Source: Collinsella sp. (GTDB lineage: Bacteria > Actinomycetota > Coriobacteriia > Coriobacteriales > Coriobacteriaceae). Taken from it: a DNA stretch of 7,879 nt. Both the position numbers and the translations under genes were made by a program. This document shows, one piece after another, positions 1-6,837 of this stretch; position 1 is the stretch's first letter; each line of letters starts with the position of its first letter. The notes below the pieces were generated by a model. The model was not told the DNA's origin. It did no database searches and saw only the letters and a list, made by a program, of their open reading frames with translations. The DNA lies in contig JAIHTM010000112.1 of assembly GCA_022713905.1 (NCBI GenBank), forward strand, positions 1-7,879, written 5' to 3'.

Positions 1-56
1 GCGCCTGTGAGCGAATATGTTTGCGGCGAGAGCCGTGATGAGCGGTGGGGTGGCGA

Positions 57-2018
57 CTAGTTGGTCGTACCGGAATCGTCACCCGTGCCCGAGCCAGAGC
101 CCGAACCCGAGCCAGAAAGTGCGACTGTTAGCGTGATCGTGCTGTCGGTGGACTGCTTGCCGGTGGGGGAGACGCCCGTAACGGTGGCTTCCTCGTTACC
201 GCTTACGGGATTGCCGTTCTGGTCACAGAAGCCGATGTTATAGAAACCGGCGTTGTTGAGCGCGGTAACGGCGGCGGAAATACTCTTGCCGTACAGGTTG
301 CCCGGGACGGTGGCCTTGCCGGACTTCTTGGCAATGACGACGGTAATCGTGGCGCCGGGCTTCTGCTTGCCGCTGGGGTTCCAGCTGATCACGGTGCCCT
401 CGGTAACCGAGTCGTTCTCCTGGTAGCTCACGTCGACGCCAAAGCCTGCCATATCGAGGGCGTTGCGCGCCTGGGCCTCGGTCATGTCGGTCAGGTCGGG
501 GACGGACGTGGTATCCGGGCCGCCCGAGACCTTGTACGAGATGGTCGTGCCTTTCTCGACTTCCTTACCGGCTTCGGTGCCCTGCTCAAAGACCTGGCCC
601 TCATCGGCCTCGTTGGCCTCCTCGGAGGCGTTGCCCTTCAGGCCAACGCTTGCCAGCGCGGCTTCTGCTTGGTCCTTGGTCAGGCCGACAAGTTTGGGAA
701 CCTCAACCTTTTCGGAGGGCTTGGGGCCCTTGGAGATTACCAGGTTCACCTTGGTGCCCTTGGTCTTCTTGGTGTTGCCGTTGGGCGTCTGCTCGGCGAC
801 CTTGCCCTCGTCGACATCGTCGTTGTAGCTTTGGTCGATGGTGCCGACCTCGAGGCCAGCTTCCTTGATCAGCTCGACGGCAGTCTGCTGGTCCTTGCCC
901 AGCACATCGGGCACGGTGACCTGCTCGCCGCCAAAGAGTCCTGTGGCAAAGGCCACCACGATGCCGATGACGGCAACGGCTGCCACCACGGCGGCGATGA
1001 TCTTGTTCTTGTTGGATTTGGGCTTTTCGACCTCGTAGGAGCCGGTGGAGCCCGAAACCGAGCTACGGGTGGTGTTCTGGCCGCTCACGCCCGAGACGGG
1101 ACGAACCATGGCGCGCGTCTGGTCGGAAAGCTCGCGGGTCTTGGTGGCGCCGAGCTCGCCGGGGGCACCGATGATGCGCGTGGGCTCGGAAATGTTGACG
1201 GCGCGCCCGGACAGGTAGCTGTTGAGCACCTGACGCAGCTCGTCGGCCGTCTGGAAGCGATTCGCCGGGTCCTTTTCCATGCACTTGAGGATGATGCGCT
1301 CAAGGTCGGCGTCGACACCGGAGTTGATCTGGCTCGGCGGAATAGGCAGCTCGTTGACCTGCTTGAGTGCGACCGAGATAGCGTCGTCACCGTCAAAGGG
1401 AACGCGGCCGGTGGCGCACTCGTACATCACGACGCCCAGCGAGTAGATATCCGAGGTGGGGCCGAGGTCCTGACCACGGGTCTGCTCGGGGCTGACGTAG
1501 TGGGCGGTTCCCAGCACGTTGTTGTCTTGCGTGAGGTGGCTGTTCTTGGCGCGCGCGATGCCAAAGTCCATCACCTTGATGTTGCCGTCGGGCAGCACCA
1601 TGATGTTTTGCGGCTTGATGTCGCGGTGGATGATCTCGTGCTTGTGTGCGACCGAAAGCGCGGAGCTGATCTGCGAGCCGATCTGCGCGACCTTTTTGGG
1701 GTCGAGGGCTCCATGGCTCTTGATGCCGCTCTTGAGGTCGGTACCGCGCAGGTACTCCATGACGATGTAATAGGTGTCGCCGTCCTTGCCCCAATCGTAG
1801 ACGCCTACGATATAGGGGGAGGAGAGGCCGGCTGCTGCCTGGGCCTCCTGCTTAAAGCGCGCGGCGAAGGTGGCGTCGCCGGCATACTGCGGCAGCATAA
1901 TCTTGACGGCTACCGTGCGGTCGAGGACCTGGTCCTGTGCACGGTAGACGGTCGCCATGCCGCCTGTTCCCACCTTATCCTTGAGGAGGTATCTTCCCCC
2001 GAGGACCCTCTGTTCCAT
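57..2018 (-). CDS. pknB: PknB-type transmembrane Ser/Thr protein kinase with four PASTA domains
   Basis: Eukaryote-like (Hanks) kinase that phosphorylates Thr/Ser on cell-wall and division proteins; in this family the extracellular PASTA repeats bind muropeptides or lipid II. Seen in the 653-residue product: glycine-rich loop GTGGMATV (about 17-24), VAVK lysine K39, HRDIKPQN with catalytic D133, DFG at 151-153, activation-loop T163 and T171, SPEQ at 176-179. A Thr-Arg-rich juxtamembrane stretch (about 275-335) precedes one membrane helix (about 339-362). Four PASTA repeats follow (about 366-431, 437-499, 503-567, 568-633), then a Gly-Ser tail. Start chosen at the ATG at 2018 because AGGAG lies 5 nt upstream; the in-frame ATG at 2033, five codons earlier, has no ribosome-binding site. 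Last gene of the operon in view, 132 nt after the SEDS-PBP gene. pknA, its usual neighbour in mycobacteria, is absent, so this may be the cluster's only kinase. The activation loop has Asp where M. tuberculosis PknB has the second phosphothreonine. Family assignment is very secure. Confidence 0.97.
   Translation of the reverse strand: MEQRVLGGRYLLKDKVGTGGMATVYRAQDQVLDRTVAVKIMLPQYAGDATFAARFKQEAQAAAGLSSPYIVGVYDWGKDGDTYYIVMEYLRGTDLKSGIKSHGALDPKKVAQIGSQISSALSVAHKHEIIHRDIKPQNIMVLPDGNIKVMDFGIARAKNSHLTQDNNVLGTAHYVSPEQTRGQDLGPTSDIYSLGVVMYECATGRVPFDGDDAISVALKQVNELPIPPSQINSGVDADLERIILKCMEKDPANRFQTADELRQVLNSYLSGRAVNISEPTRIIGAPGELGATKTRELSDQTRAMVRPVSGVSGQNTTRSSVSGSTGSYEVEKPKSNKNKIIAAVVAAVAVIGIVVAFATGLFGGEQVTVPDVLGKDQQTAVELIKEAGLEVGTIDQSYNDDVDEGKVAEQTPNGNTKKTKGTKVNLVISKGPKPSEKVEVPKLVGLTKDQAEAALASVGLKGNASEEANEADEGQVFEQGTEAGKEVEKGTTISYKVSGGPDTTSVPDLTDMTEAQARNALDMAGFGVDVSYQENDSVTEGTVISWNPSGKQKPGATITVVIAKKSGKATVPGNLYGKSISAAVTALNNAGFYNIGFCDQNGNPVSGNEEATVTGVSPTGKQSTDSTITLTVALSGSGSGSGSGTGDDSGTTN
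84..116 (-). repeat. Short Gly-Ser coding repeat at the PknB C-terminus
   Basis: Five alternating Ser-Gly pairs followed by Thr, encoded by imperfect GGC/GGT-TCG/TCT codons, directly after the fourth PASTA domain. The complementary strand reads as a Pro-Glu repeat, which is only a shadow. The tract would form a flexible extracellular tail and, being a near-repeat of 6 nt, could vary in length between strains. Confidence 0.7.
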
Positions 2019-2023
2019 TCCTG

Positions 2024-2028
2024 CTCCT
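2024..2028 (-). promoter_or_regulatory. Ribosome binding site of pknB (decides the start)
   Basis: On the minus strand AGGAG sits 5 nt before the ATG at 2018. The alternative upstream ATG at 2033 has no purine-rich element at a workable distance, so translation most likely begins at MEQRVLGG. Confidence 0.8.
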
Positions 2029-2088
2029 AACATAACTATTCGCTCAACAATGTGTGTAGTACCTATGATGTGGCCGCTGGGGCCGTGT

Positions 2089-2124
2089 GGCGCGTTGCCG
2101 CTAACTCTTCGGCCGCGGCGCGCC
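2089..2124 (-). other. Bulged GC-rich hairpin in the rodA-pbpA / pknB gap
   Basis: Read on the transcribed (minus) strand, GGCGCG (2124-2119) pairs with CGCGCC (2094-2089), and the adjoining CCGC (2118-2115) pairs with GCGG (2101-2098). This makes ten G-C pairs, interrupted by a 3-nt CAA bulge on the 3' arm and closed by a 13-nt loop. No U-tract follows, so it is not a canonical intrinsic terminator. It could act in RNA processing, stability or attenuation, or be chance pairing in GC-rich DNA. Confidence 0.45.
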
Positions 2125-2150
2125 TCGGGTGTCCGATTCGATCATGGGCA

Positions 2151-5021
2151 TCACGCTCCCTGTGCGGCAAGCGCCGCGGTCAGGACGATACCGGCGATCT
2201 TGGCGGCCTTGACGTCATGCTTGTCGAAATCCTCCAAGGCCACCGAGATGGCGACCGTGGGTGAATCGTAAGGTGCAAAGCCAACGAACATCGAGTTGAC
2301 GTTGGTGCCGCCGGTCTCGGCCGAGCCGGTCTTGCCGGCGACCTTGACGCCGGGGATCTGGGCATCGGTGCCGGTGCCGGACTGGACGACGGCAAGCATG
2401 GCCTGCTTGACCTGGTCGGCCGTGGCGGAGCTGACGGCCTGCCCCAGCGAGCGGGACTGCGTGGTCTTGACCACGGTTCCGTCCGGGGCAAGTACCTGGG
2501 CTACAAAGTACGGGTCCATGACTACGCCACTGTTAGCGATGGCGGCGGCAATCACGGCGTTTTGCATGACGGTGGTTTGCGGGCCGGGCGTGTGGTCCAT
2601 GCCGACAGGCTGGCCGGCACCGGCCCAGGCGGTCTCCCATTCGGTCATGAGCGACGGGTCGGCCATGATGGAGGCCGCGGAGGTCAGGTCCTGGCCGAGC
2701 TTTTGGCCGTAGCCAAAGGCGTTGGCAAACTGCACGAGCGTGTTTGCGCCAACTTCGTTTGCCACCTGGCCAAAGACGACGTTGGAGGACACGGCAAAGG
2801 CCTGCTGCAGGCTGATGGTGCCGTAGCTCTCGTTGGCATAGTTGGTGACCGGTGCGTTGCCGATGTCCATGGAGCCGGGCGCCTGGTAGGTGCTGGTAAG
2901 GCTGGCGGTACCGGTCTCGAGTGCCGCGGAAAGCGTAACGACCTTAAACGTTGAGCCCGGCGTGTACAGCGCGTCCATGGCGCGATTGTACATGGAGCCG
3001 TCCTCGCCGCCGCCCGTCTGCAGCAGGGCATCGATGTTGGTGTTGTCATAGGTGGGCGAGCTGGCACATGCGAGCACCGCGCCGGTACGCGGGTCGATGA
3101 CCACTACAGCGCCCTTAAAGCCCTTGAGTGCCTGCTCGGCCGCCGTCTGGATGCGCGAGTCGATGGTGAGCTTGGCGGTGTTGCCCGGCTGGGTCTGGCC
3201 CGCGAGCGACGCGATGGCGTTGTTCCAGCTGGAGTAGTCCTTAGAACCGGTGAGCGTGTCGTTCATGACGCTCTCGATGGCGGTGGTGCCATACTGCTGA
3301 CTCACGTAGCCAACCACGTGCGCTGCCAGGTTACCGTTGGGGTAGGAGCGTACGTAGGTGCCGTCCTCCTGTTGCAGCGACTCGGCCAGCGTCACGCCGT
3401 CGGACGTGATGATGGAACCGCGCTGGATGTACTTGGAGCGGGCGATGGTGTGGTTGTTGGTCGGCATGTCCTGATAGTCCTTGGCCTTGATGACCTGGAC
3501 ATAGGTGAGGTTGCCGATAAGGATGGCGAACAGCGCCGTAAAGGCGAGCACCGCGCGGGTTAGACGGTTGGCGAGCGCCACGCGGCCGAGCACACCGGAT
3601 TCAGGTGTGTCGAGCAGGCGACGGCGCATGCGCGAGCCGACGGAATGGCTGCCGCTGCCGTAGGAAGACGAGGTGGCAAAGCGCGTGCCCGTCGGGGCGG
3701 CGGCAGATGCGACCTGATCATCAGAGATGGCGGCCATGGTGCCGGTGCCGGTAAGCTCGGCCTCGCGTCCGGTCGCCTCGTCACCGGCGCGCAGCAGGAG
3801 CGCGACGATGATAAAGCTCGCCAGCAGCGAGGAGCCGCCCTGGCTCATAAAGGGCAAGGTGACGCCGGTCAGCGGGATCAGGCGGGTAACGCCGCCTACG
3901 ATCAAAAAGGCCTGGAAGCTGATGGCTGCCGTAAGGCCCGTGGCACTAAAGGCGGCGAGGTCGGATTTAGCGCGGGCAGCCGTGGTGAGGCCACGCACGG
4001 CAAAGAGCATAAACAGGATGAGCACGGCGCCGCCGCCCAAAAGGCCCATCTCCTCGCCGATAGCCGAGAAGATAAAGTCGGACTCGACGACAGGGATGTT
4101 GTTGGCCATGCCGTTGCCGATGCCAACACCGACCAGACCGCCATCGGCAAGCGAGAAGAGCGACTGGACGATCTGGTAGCCCTGACCCTGGGCGTCCTTA
4201 AACGGATCGAGCCAAACCTGGAAACGCACCTGAACGTGAGACAGGAACTTGTAGGCGCCCACGGCTCCAACAGCTAAGAGCGCAAGGCCGATAACGACAT
4301 ACGAAAAGCGCCCCGTGGCAACGTAGAGCATCAGCAAGAAGATGGTGTAGAACAGCACCGCCGAACCCAGGTCGCGTTCGAAGACGACGACGAGCAGGCA
4401 CACACCCCACACGGCAAACAGCGGCAGCAGCAGTCGCAGACGAGGGATCTTAAAGCCCAGGATCTTGCGGTTGGAGATGGAGAGCAGCTCGCGGTTCTCG
4501 GCCAAGTAGCCGGCCAGGAACAGCACGATAAAGACCTTGGCGAACTCGCCAGGCTGGATGGTAAAGCCCGCGATGCGAATCCACAGCTTGGAGCCCGAGA
4601 TCGTGGTGCCGATAAAGATGGGCAGCATCAGCAGGATGATGCCGATAATGCCAAAGGTGTACTTGTAGCGCATGACCACGTCGAGGTTTTTGACCAGTGC
4701 AAGCGTTCCCACCATCAGGGCCACCGAGACAAACAGGATGATGAGCTGTGAGATGGCGAGAGCGGGGGCGAGACGCGTCACGAACGTGATGCCGATGCCC
4801 GAAAGTATAAATACGATGGGTAGGATGGCGGGGTCGGCGCCGGGCGCCAAGATGCGCACGGCGATATGTGCCGCGGCGAAGGCGGCAAAGAGGCCGATCG
4901 GTACGGCGAGCGTCTCAAAGGAGATGGCAGCGCCCGCGGTGAGGACGTACATCGCATACAGCAGGATGACGGGGAACGCCGAGGCGATGAGCAAGAGCAG
5001 CTCGGTGTTGCGGCGACTCAT
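2151..5021 (-). CDS. rodA-pbpA: Fused SEDS glycosyltransferase (RodA/FtsW) and class B penicillin-binding protein (PbpA)
   Basis: Single 956-residue polypeptide joining a peptidoglycan polymerase to its crosslinking transpeptidase. Residues about 8-411 are a multi-spanning SEDS protein, roughly 12 hydrophobic segments by eye. It has QPGEFAK near 156-162, FERDLGSA near 214-221, and ESDFIF, whose Asp (D315) matches the SEDS catalytic Asp, followed by the Glu-Glu of IGEEMGLLGG. Residues about 412-487 are a hydrophilic Ser/Gly/Ala/Thr-rich linker ending in a basic RMRRRLL patch. A second anchor helix (about 488-508) leads to a PbpA-like module with YIQRGSI at its start and the three penicillin-binding motifs: STFK (S690 nucleophile, K693), SSN (745-747) and KTG (897-899). 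An even helix count would leave the linker cytoplasmic and both catalytic sites outside. In M. tuberculosis rodA and pbpA are adjacent separate genes. Start chosen at ATG 5021, with AAAGGGAG 8 nt upstream; the GTG at 5030 overlaps that site. The 16-nt gap after pstP suggests cotranscription. Confidence 0.95.
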   Translation of the reverse strand: MSRRNTELLLLIASAFPVILLYAMYVLTAGAAISFETLAVPIGLFAAFAAAHIAVRILAPGADPAILPIVFILSGIGITFVTRLAPALAISQLIILFVSVALMVGTLALVKNLDVVMRYKYTFGIIGIILLMLPIFIGTTISGSKLWIRIAGFTIQPGEFAKVFIVLFLAGYLAENRELLSISNRKILGFKIPRLRLLLPLFAVWGVCLLVVVFERDLGSAVLFYTIFLLMLYVATGRFSYVVIGLALLAVGAVGAYKFLSHVQVRFQVWLDPFKDAQGQGYQIVQSLFSLADGGLVGVGIGNGMANNIPVVESDFIFSAIGEEMGLLGGGAVLILFMLFAVRGLTTAARAKSDLAAFSATGLTAAISFQAFLIVGGVTRLIPLTGVTLPFMSQGGSSLLASFIIVALLLRAGDEATGREAELTGTGTMAAISDDQVASAAAPTGTRFATSSSYGSGSHSVGSRMRRRLLDTPESGVLGRVALANRLTRAVLAFTALFAILIGNLTYVQVIKAKDYQDMPTNNHTIARSKYIQRGSIITSDGVTLAESLQQEDGTYVRSYPNGNLAAHVVGYVSQQYGTTAIESVMNDTLTGSKDYSSWNNAIASLAGQTQPGNTAKLTIDSRIQTAAEQALKGFKGAVVVIDPRTGAVLACASSPTYDNTNIDALLQTGGGEDGSMYNRAMDALYTPGSTFKVVTLSAALETGTASLTSTYQAPGSMDIGNAPVTNYANESYGTISLQQAFAVSSNVVFGQVANEVGANTLVQFANAFGYGQKLGQDLTSAASIMADPSLMTEWETAWAGAGQPVGMDHTPGPQTTVMQNAVIAAAIANSGVVMDPYFVAQVLAPDGTVVKTTQSRSLGQAVSSATADQVKQAMLAVVQSGTGTDAQIPGVKVAGKTGSAETGGTNVNSMFVGFAPYDSPTVAISVALEDFDKHDVKAAKIAGIVLTAALAAQGA

Positions 5022-5029
5022 AAGCGGCA

Positions 5030-5037
5030 CTCCCTTT
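5030..5037 (-). promoter_or_regulatory. Ribosome binding site of the rodA-pbpA fusion (decides the start)
   Basis: AAAGGGAG on the minus strand lies 8 nt before the ATG at 5021, inside the 16-nt gap after the pstP stop. The in-frame GTG at 5030 shares its first base with this element and so cannot be served by it, which favours the product beginning MSRRNTELL. Confidence 0.8.
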
Positions 5038-6837
5038 CTAATTCTTATCGGAGGCTTCGGCCTCGGCGGACTGTTCGGCGGTTTTCTCGGAATCTGATTC
5101 GGAGGTCGATCCCTGATTGGTGTTGTCGCGAATCGTTTGCGCGTCGATCACCTGGCGGGTCTGCTCCTCGTCGATCTGGTGGCGGTACTTGGATATCGTG
5201 TCCTGCGCATCGTCGACACTTGTTTGCGGAATGCCCGCCTTGAGGCGGTTTTGCGTGTCTTCGGGCAGGTCGGATAGCTTGATGCTGGTTTCGCTTTCGA
5301 GCCAGTGGAGCTTGAGTCCGAGCGGCTTGCCGGGCAGGCCGCGCCAGACGGCGACATTGCCCTGGTAGGTACCAAGGTAGTACGAGCCGGTGACACCCGT
5401 GTAGGCCCAGATGCCAGCTGCCAGCACAAAGACGAGGGCCAGGATGGCGGCGATAGTAACGTTGCGGCGACGCACGCGTTGCGCCTCGCGCATGACGCCA
5501 TCGTCAACCAGGTCAACGACTACTACGGTCACGTTGTCGTGGCCGCCGGCGGCAAGCGCCGCGTCCACTAGGTTGTCGACGCAGATTTGCGCGGTTGAGG
5601 ACTGCGTGGCGATGTTCTCGATATCGCTATCGGGAATCATGCTCGAGAGGCCGTCGGAGCACAGGATCAGGCGGTCGCCTTCCTCGATATGCAGAGTGAA
5701 GTGGTCGGCATACATGGCGGGGTCCGAGCCCAGCGCACGGGTGATGACCGAACGGTTGGGGTGGACGCGAGCCTCGTCTGCCGTGATCTCGCCGGCGTCC
5801 ACGAGCTCCTCCACGTAGGAGTGGTCGCGGGTCACGCGGATGAGCGTGCCCTCGTGGAGCAGGTAGGCGCGAGAGTCACCCACGTGAGCGATGGCGAGCG
5901 TGTCGTTTTCGATATAGGCGCAAGTGGCTGTGCAGCCCATGCCGGGCTTGCCCAGGCCATTCAGGGCCGCCTCGATTACGGCGGCGTTGGCTGCCTCGAC
6001 GGCTGCGGCCAGGCGTGCTGCGTCGGCAGACTGCGGGGCCGTCTTGGCGATGGTCTCGACAGCGATAGAAGAGGCCACCTCGCCGGCGGCGTGACCACCC
6101 ATGCCGTCGCATACGCAAAAGAGCGGCGACTGCACCAGGTAGGAATCCTCATTGTGCGGACGCACGCAGCCAACGTCGGAGCGGGCGCCCCACATGAGTT
6201 GCGTGGTGGTGCCGGCATCATAGGTCGAGTCGGTCTCGATGCGCTCCTCGGTCAGGGGCTCAAAGCTCATGGTCGAGCCGGGGTCTTTGAGCTTGGCCTC
6301 AACGGCGGCAACGTCGATCTCGGCGGTGTCACCGGGAGAGACGGTGTCGGTCTCGGCGTTTGATTCGGAATCGCCGGTGTCCGGGGAGTCGGGCTCCTCG
6401 GAAACGCGGGCGGTCGACTCGTCGTCTTGCGGGCTGACGTCTATAGGCTCGGGCGCCGGCGTAGACGCGGGCGCAACCTCGGATGCCGGGGCTATGGGAA
6501 ACGCCGGCGCGGCGGGCTCGGGTGCCGCAAACGCCGCAGCGCTCTCGTTGATTGCCGCGGCGACGGGCTCTGCAAAGTGAGCTGGCGCCGGGGTTGCTTC
6601 GGGCGCTGTGGGCTGTTCCGCAGCATGTGCGCCGATGGGCGCCGCTGCGGCATCATCTTCGTCCTCGTTATCGGCGAGATCCGAAATATCATGCGTTACA
6701 TGCGAAAGAGGCAGGGAGAACACGGTGTCCTCGGGTTCCACGGGTGCGGAGCCCGCTGGAGCGGCGTGGGCCGGCGCAGCTGTGGCGGCGGCCGGTGCCT
6801 CGGTCATAGTTGCGGACTTGTTCTCCTCGTCGATCAT
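5038..6837 (-). CDS. pstP: PstP-type membrane-anchored PP2C Ser/Thr phosphatase with long acidic N-terminal extension
   Basis: Metal-dependent protein phosphatase that reverses PknB-type phosphorylation at the inner face of the membrane. Of 599 residues, about 1-210 are an Ala/Pro/Glu/Asp-rich, probably disordered region. The PP2C domain follows (about 214-443) with RPHNEDS (226-232), DGMGGHAAGE (244-253), HVGDSRAYLL (318-327), LCSDGLSSM (392-400) and GGHDNVTVVV (431-440), so the metal-binding acidic residues are present. One membrane helix (about 459-481) precedes an extracellular part whose SYYLGTYQGNVAVWRG and KAGIPQTSVDDA segments resemble the same region of M. tuberculosis PstP, and an acidic Ser/Glu tail ends the protein. 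The long extension is absent from mycobacterial PstP as I remember it. Start chosen at ATG 6837: it overlaps the fhaB stop as ATGA and has AAGGTG 8 nt upstream; the later in-frame ATG at 6807 has no such site. The overlap implies translational coupling to fhaB. Confidence 0.95.
   Translation of the reverse strand: MIDEENKSATMTEAPAAATAAPAHAAPAGSAPVEPEDTVFSLPLSHVTHDISDLADNEDEDDAAAAPIGAHAAEQPTAPEATPAPAHFAEPVAAAINESAAAFAAPEPAAPAFPIAPASEVAPASTPAPEPIDVSPQDDESTARVSEEPDSPDTGDSESNAETDTVSPGDTAEIDVAAVEAKLKDPGSTMSFEPLTEERIETDSTYDAGTTTQLMWGARSDVGCVRPHNEDSYLVQSPLFCVCDGMGGHAAGEVASSIAVETIAKTAPQSADAARLAAAVEAANAAVIEAALNGLGKPGMGCTATCAYIENDTLAIAHVGDSRAYLLHEGTLIRVTRDHSYVEELVDAGEITADEARVHPNRSVITRALGSDPAMYADHFTLHIEEGDRLILCSDGLSSMIPDSDIENIATQSSTAQICVDNLVDAALAAGGHDNVTVVVVDLVDDGVMREAQRVRRRNVTIAAILALVFVLAAGIWAYTGVTGSYYLGTYQGNVAVWRGLPGKPLGLKLHWLESETSIKLSDLPEDTQNRLKAGIPQTSVDDAQDTISKYRHQIDEEQTRQVIDAQTIRDNTNQGSTSESDSEKTAEQSAEAEASDKN

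Noticed and set aside
1..56. Start of a further gene downstream of pknB
   Set aside because: No ATG, GTG or TTG occurs on the minus strand here. One frame is open to the edge (reading LVATPPLITALAANIF), but it is too short to judge, and no terminator hairpin is visible either.
669..2030. 453-codon open frame on the plus strand opposite pknB
   Set aside because: It is an antisense shadow of a clearly conserved kinase gene in GC-rich DNA; it has no recognisable domain, and its Leu/Val/Gly/Asp-rich product reflects codon complement bias.
2019..2088. Dedicated promoter for pknB
   Set aside because: I looked for TTGACA/TATAAT-like pairs on the minus strand in the gap. The AT-richer stretches (around TTGTTG and TATGTT) have wrong spacing or sit too near the ribosome-binding site.
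2089..2124. Intrinsic terminator after rodA-pbpA
   Set aside because: The stem is bulged and followed by ACACGGCC, not a run of U, so pknB is probably still reached by the upstream transcript.
3645..4277. Plus-strand open frame opposite the SEDS module
   Set aside because: No domain, charged low-complexity product, fully contained within a gene with intact catalytic motifs on the other strand.
2151..5021. Fusion as an artefact of a frameshift or readthrough
   Set aside because: The frame is continuous, with consistent GC-rich third positions through the linker, a plausible linker composition and a membrane topology that suits both modules.
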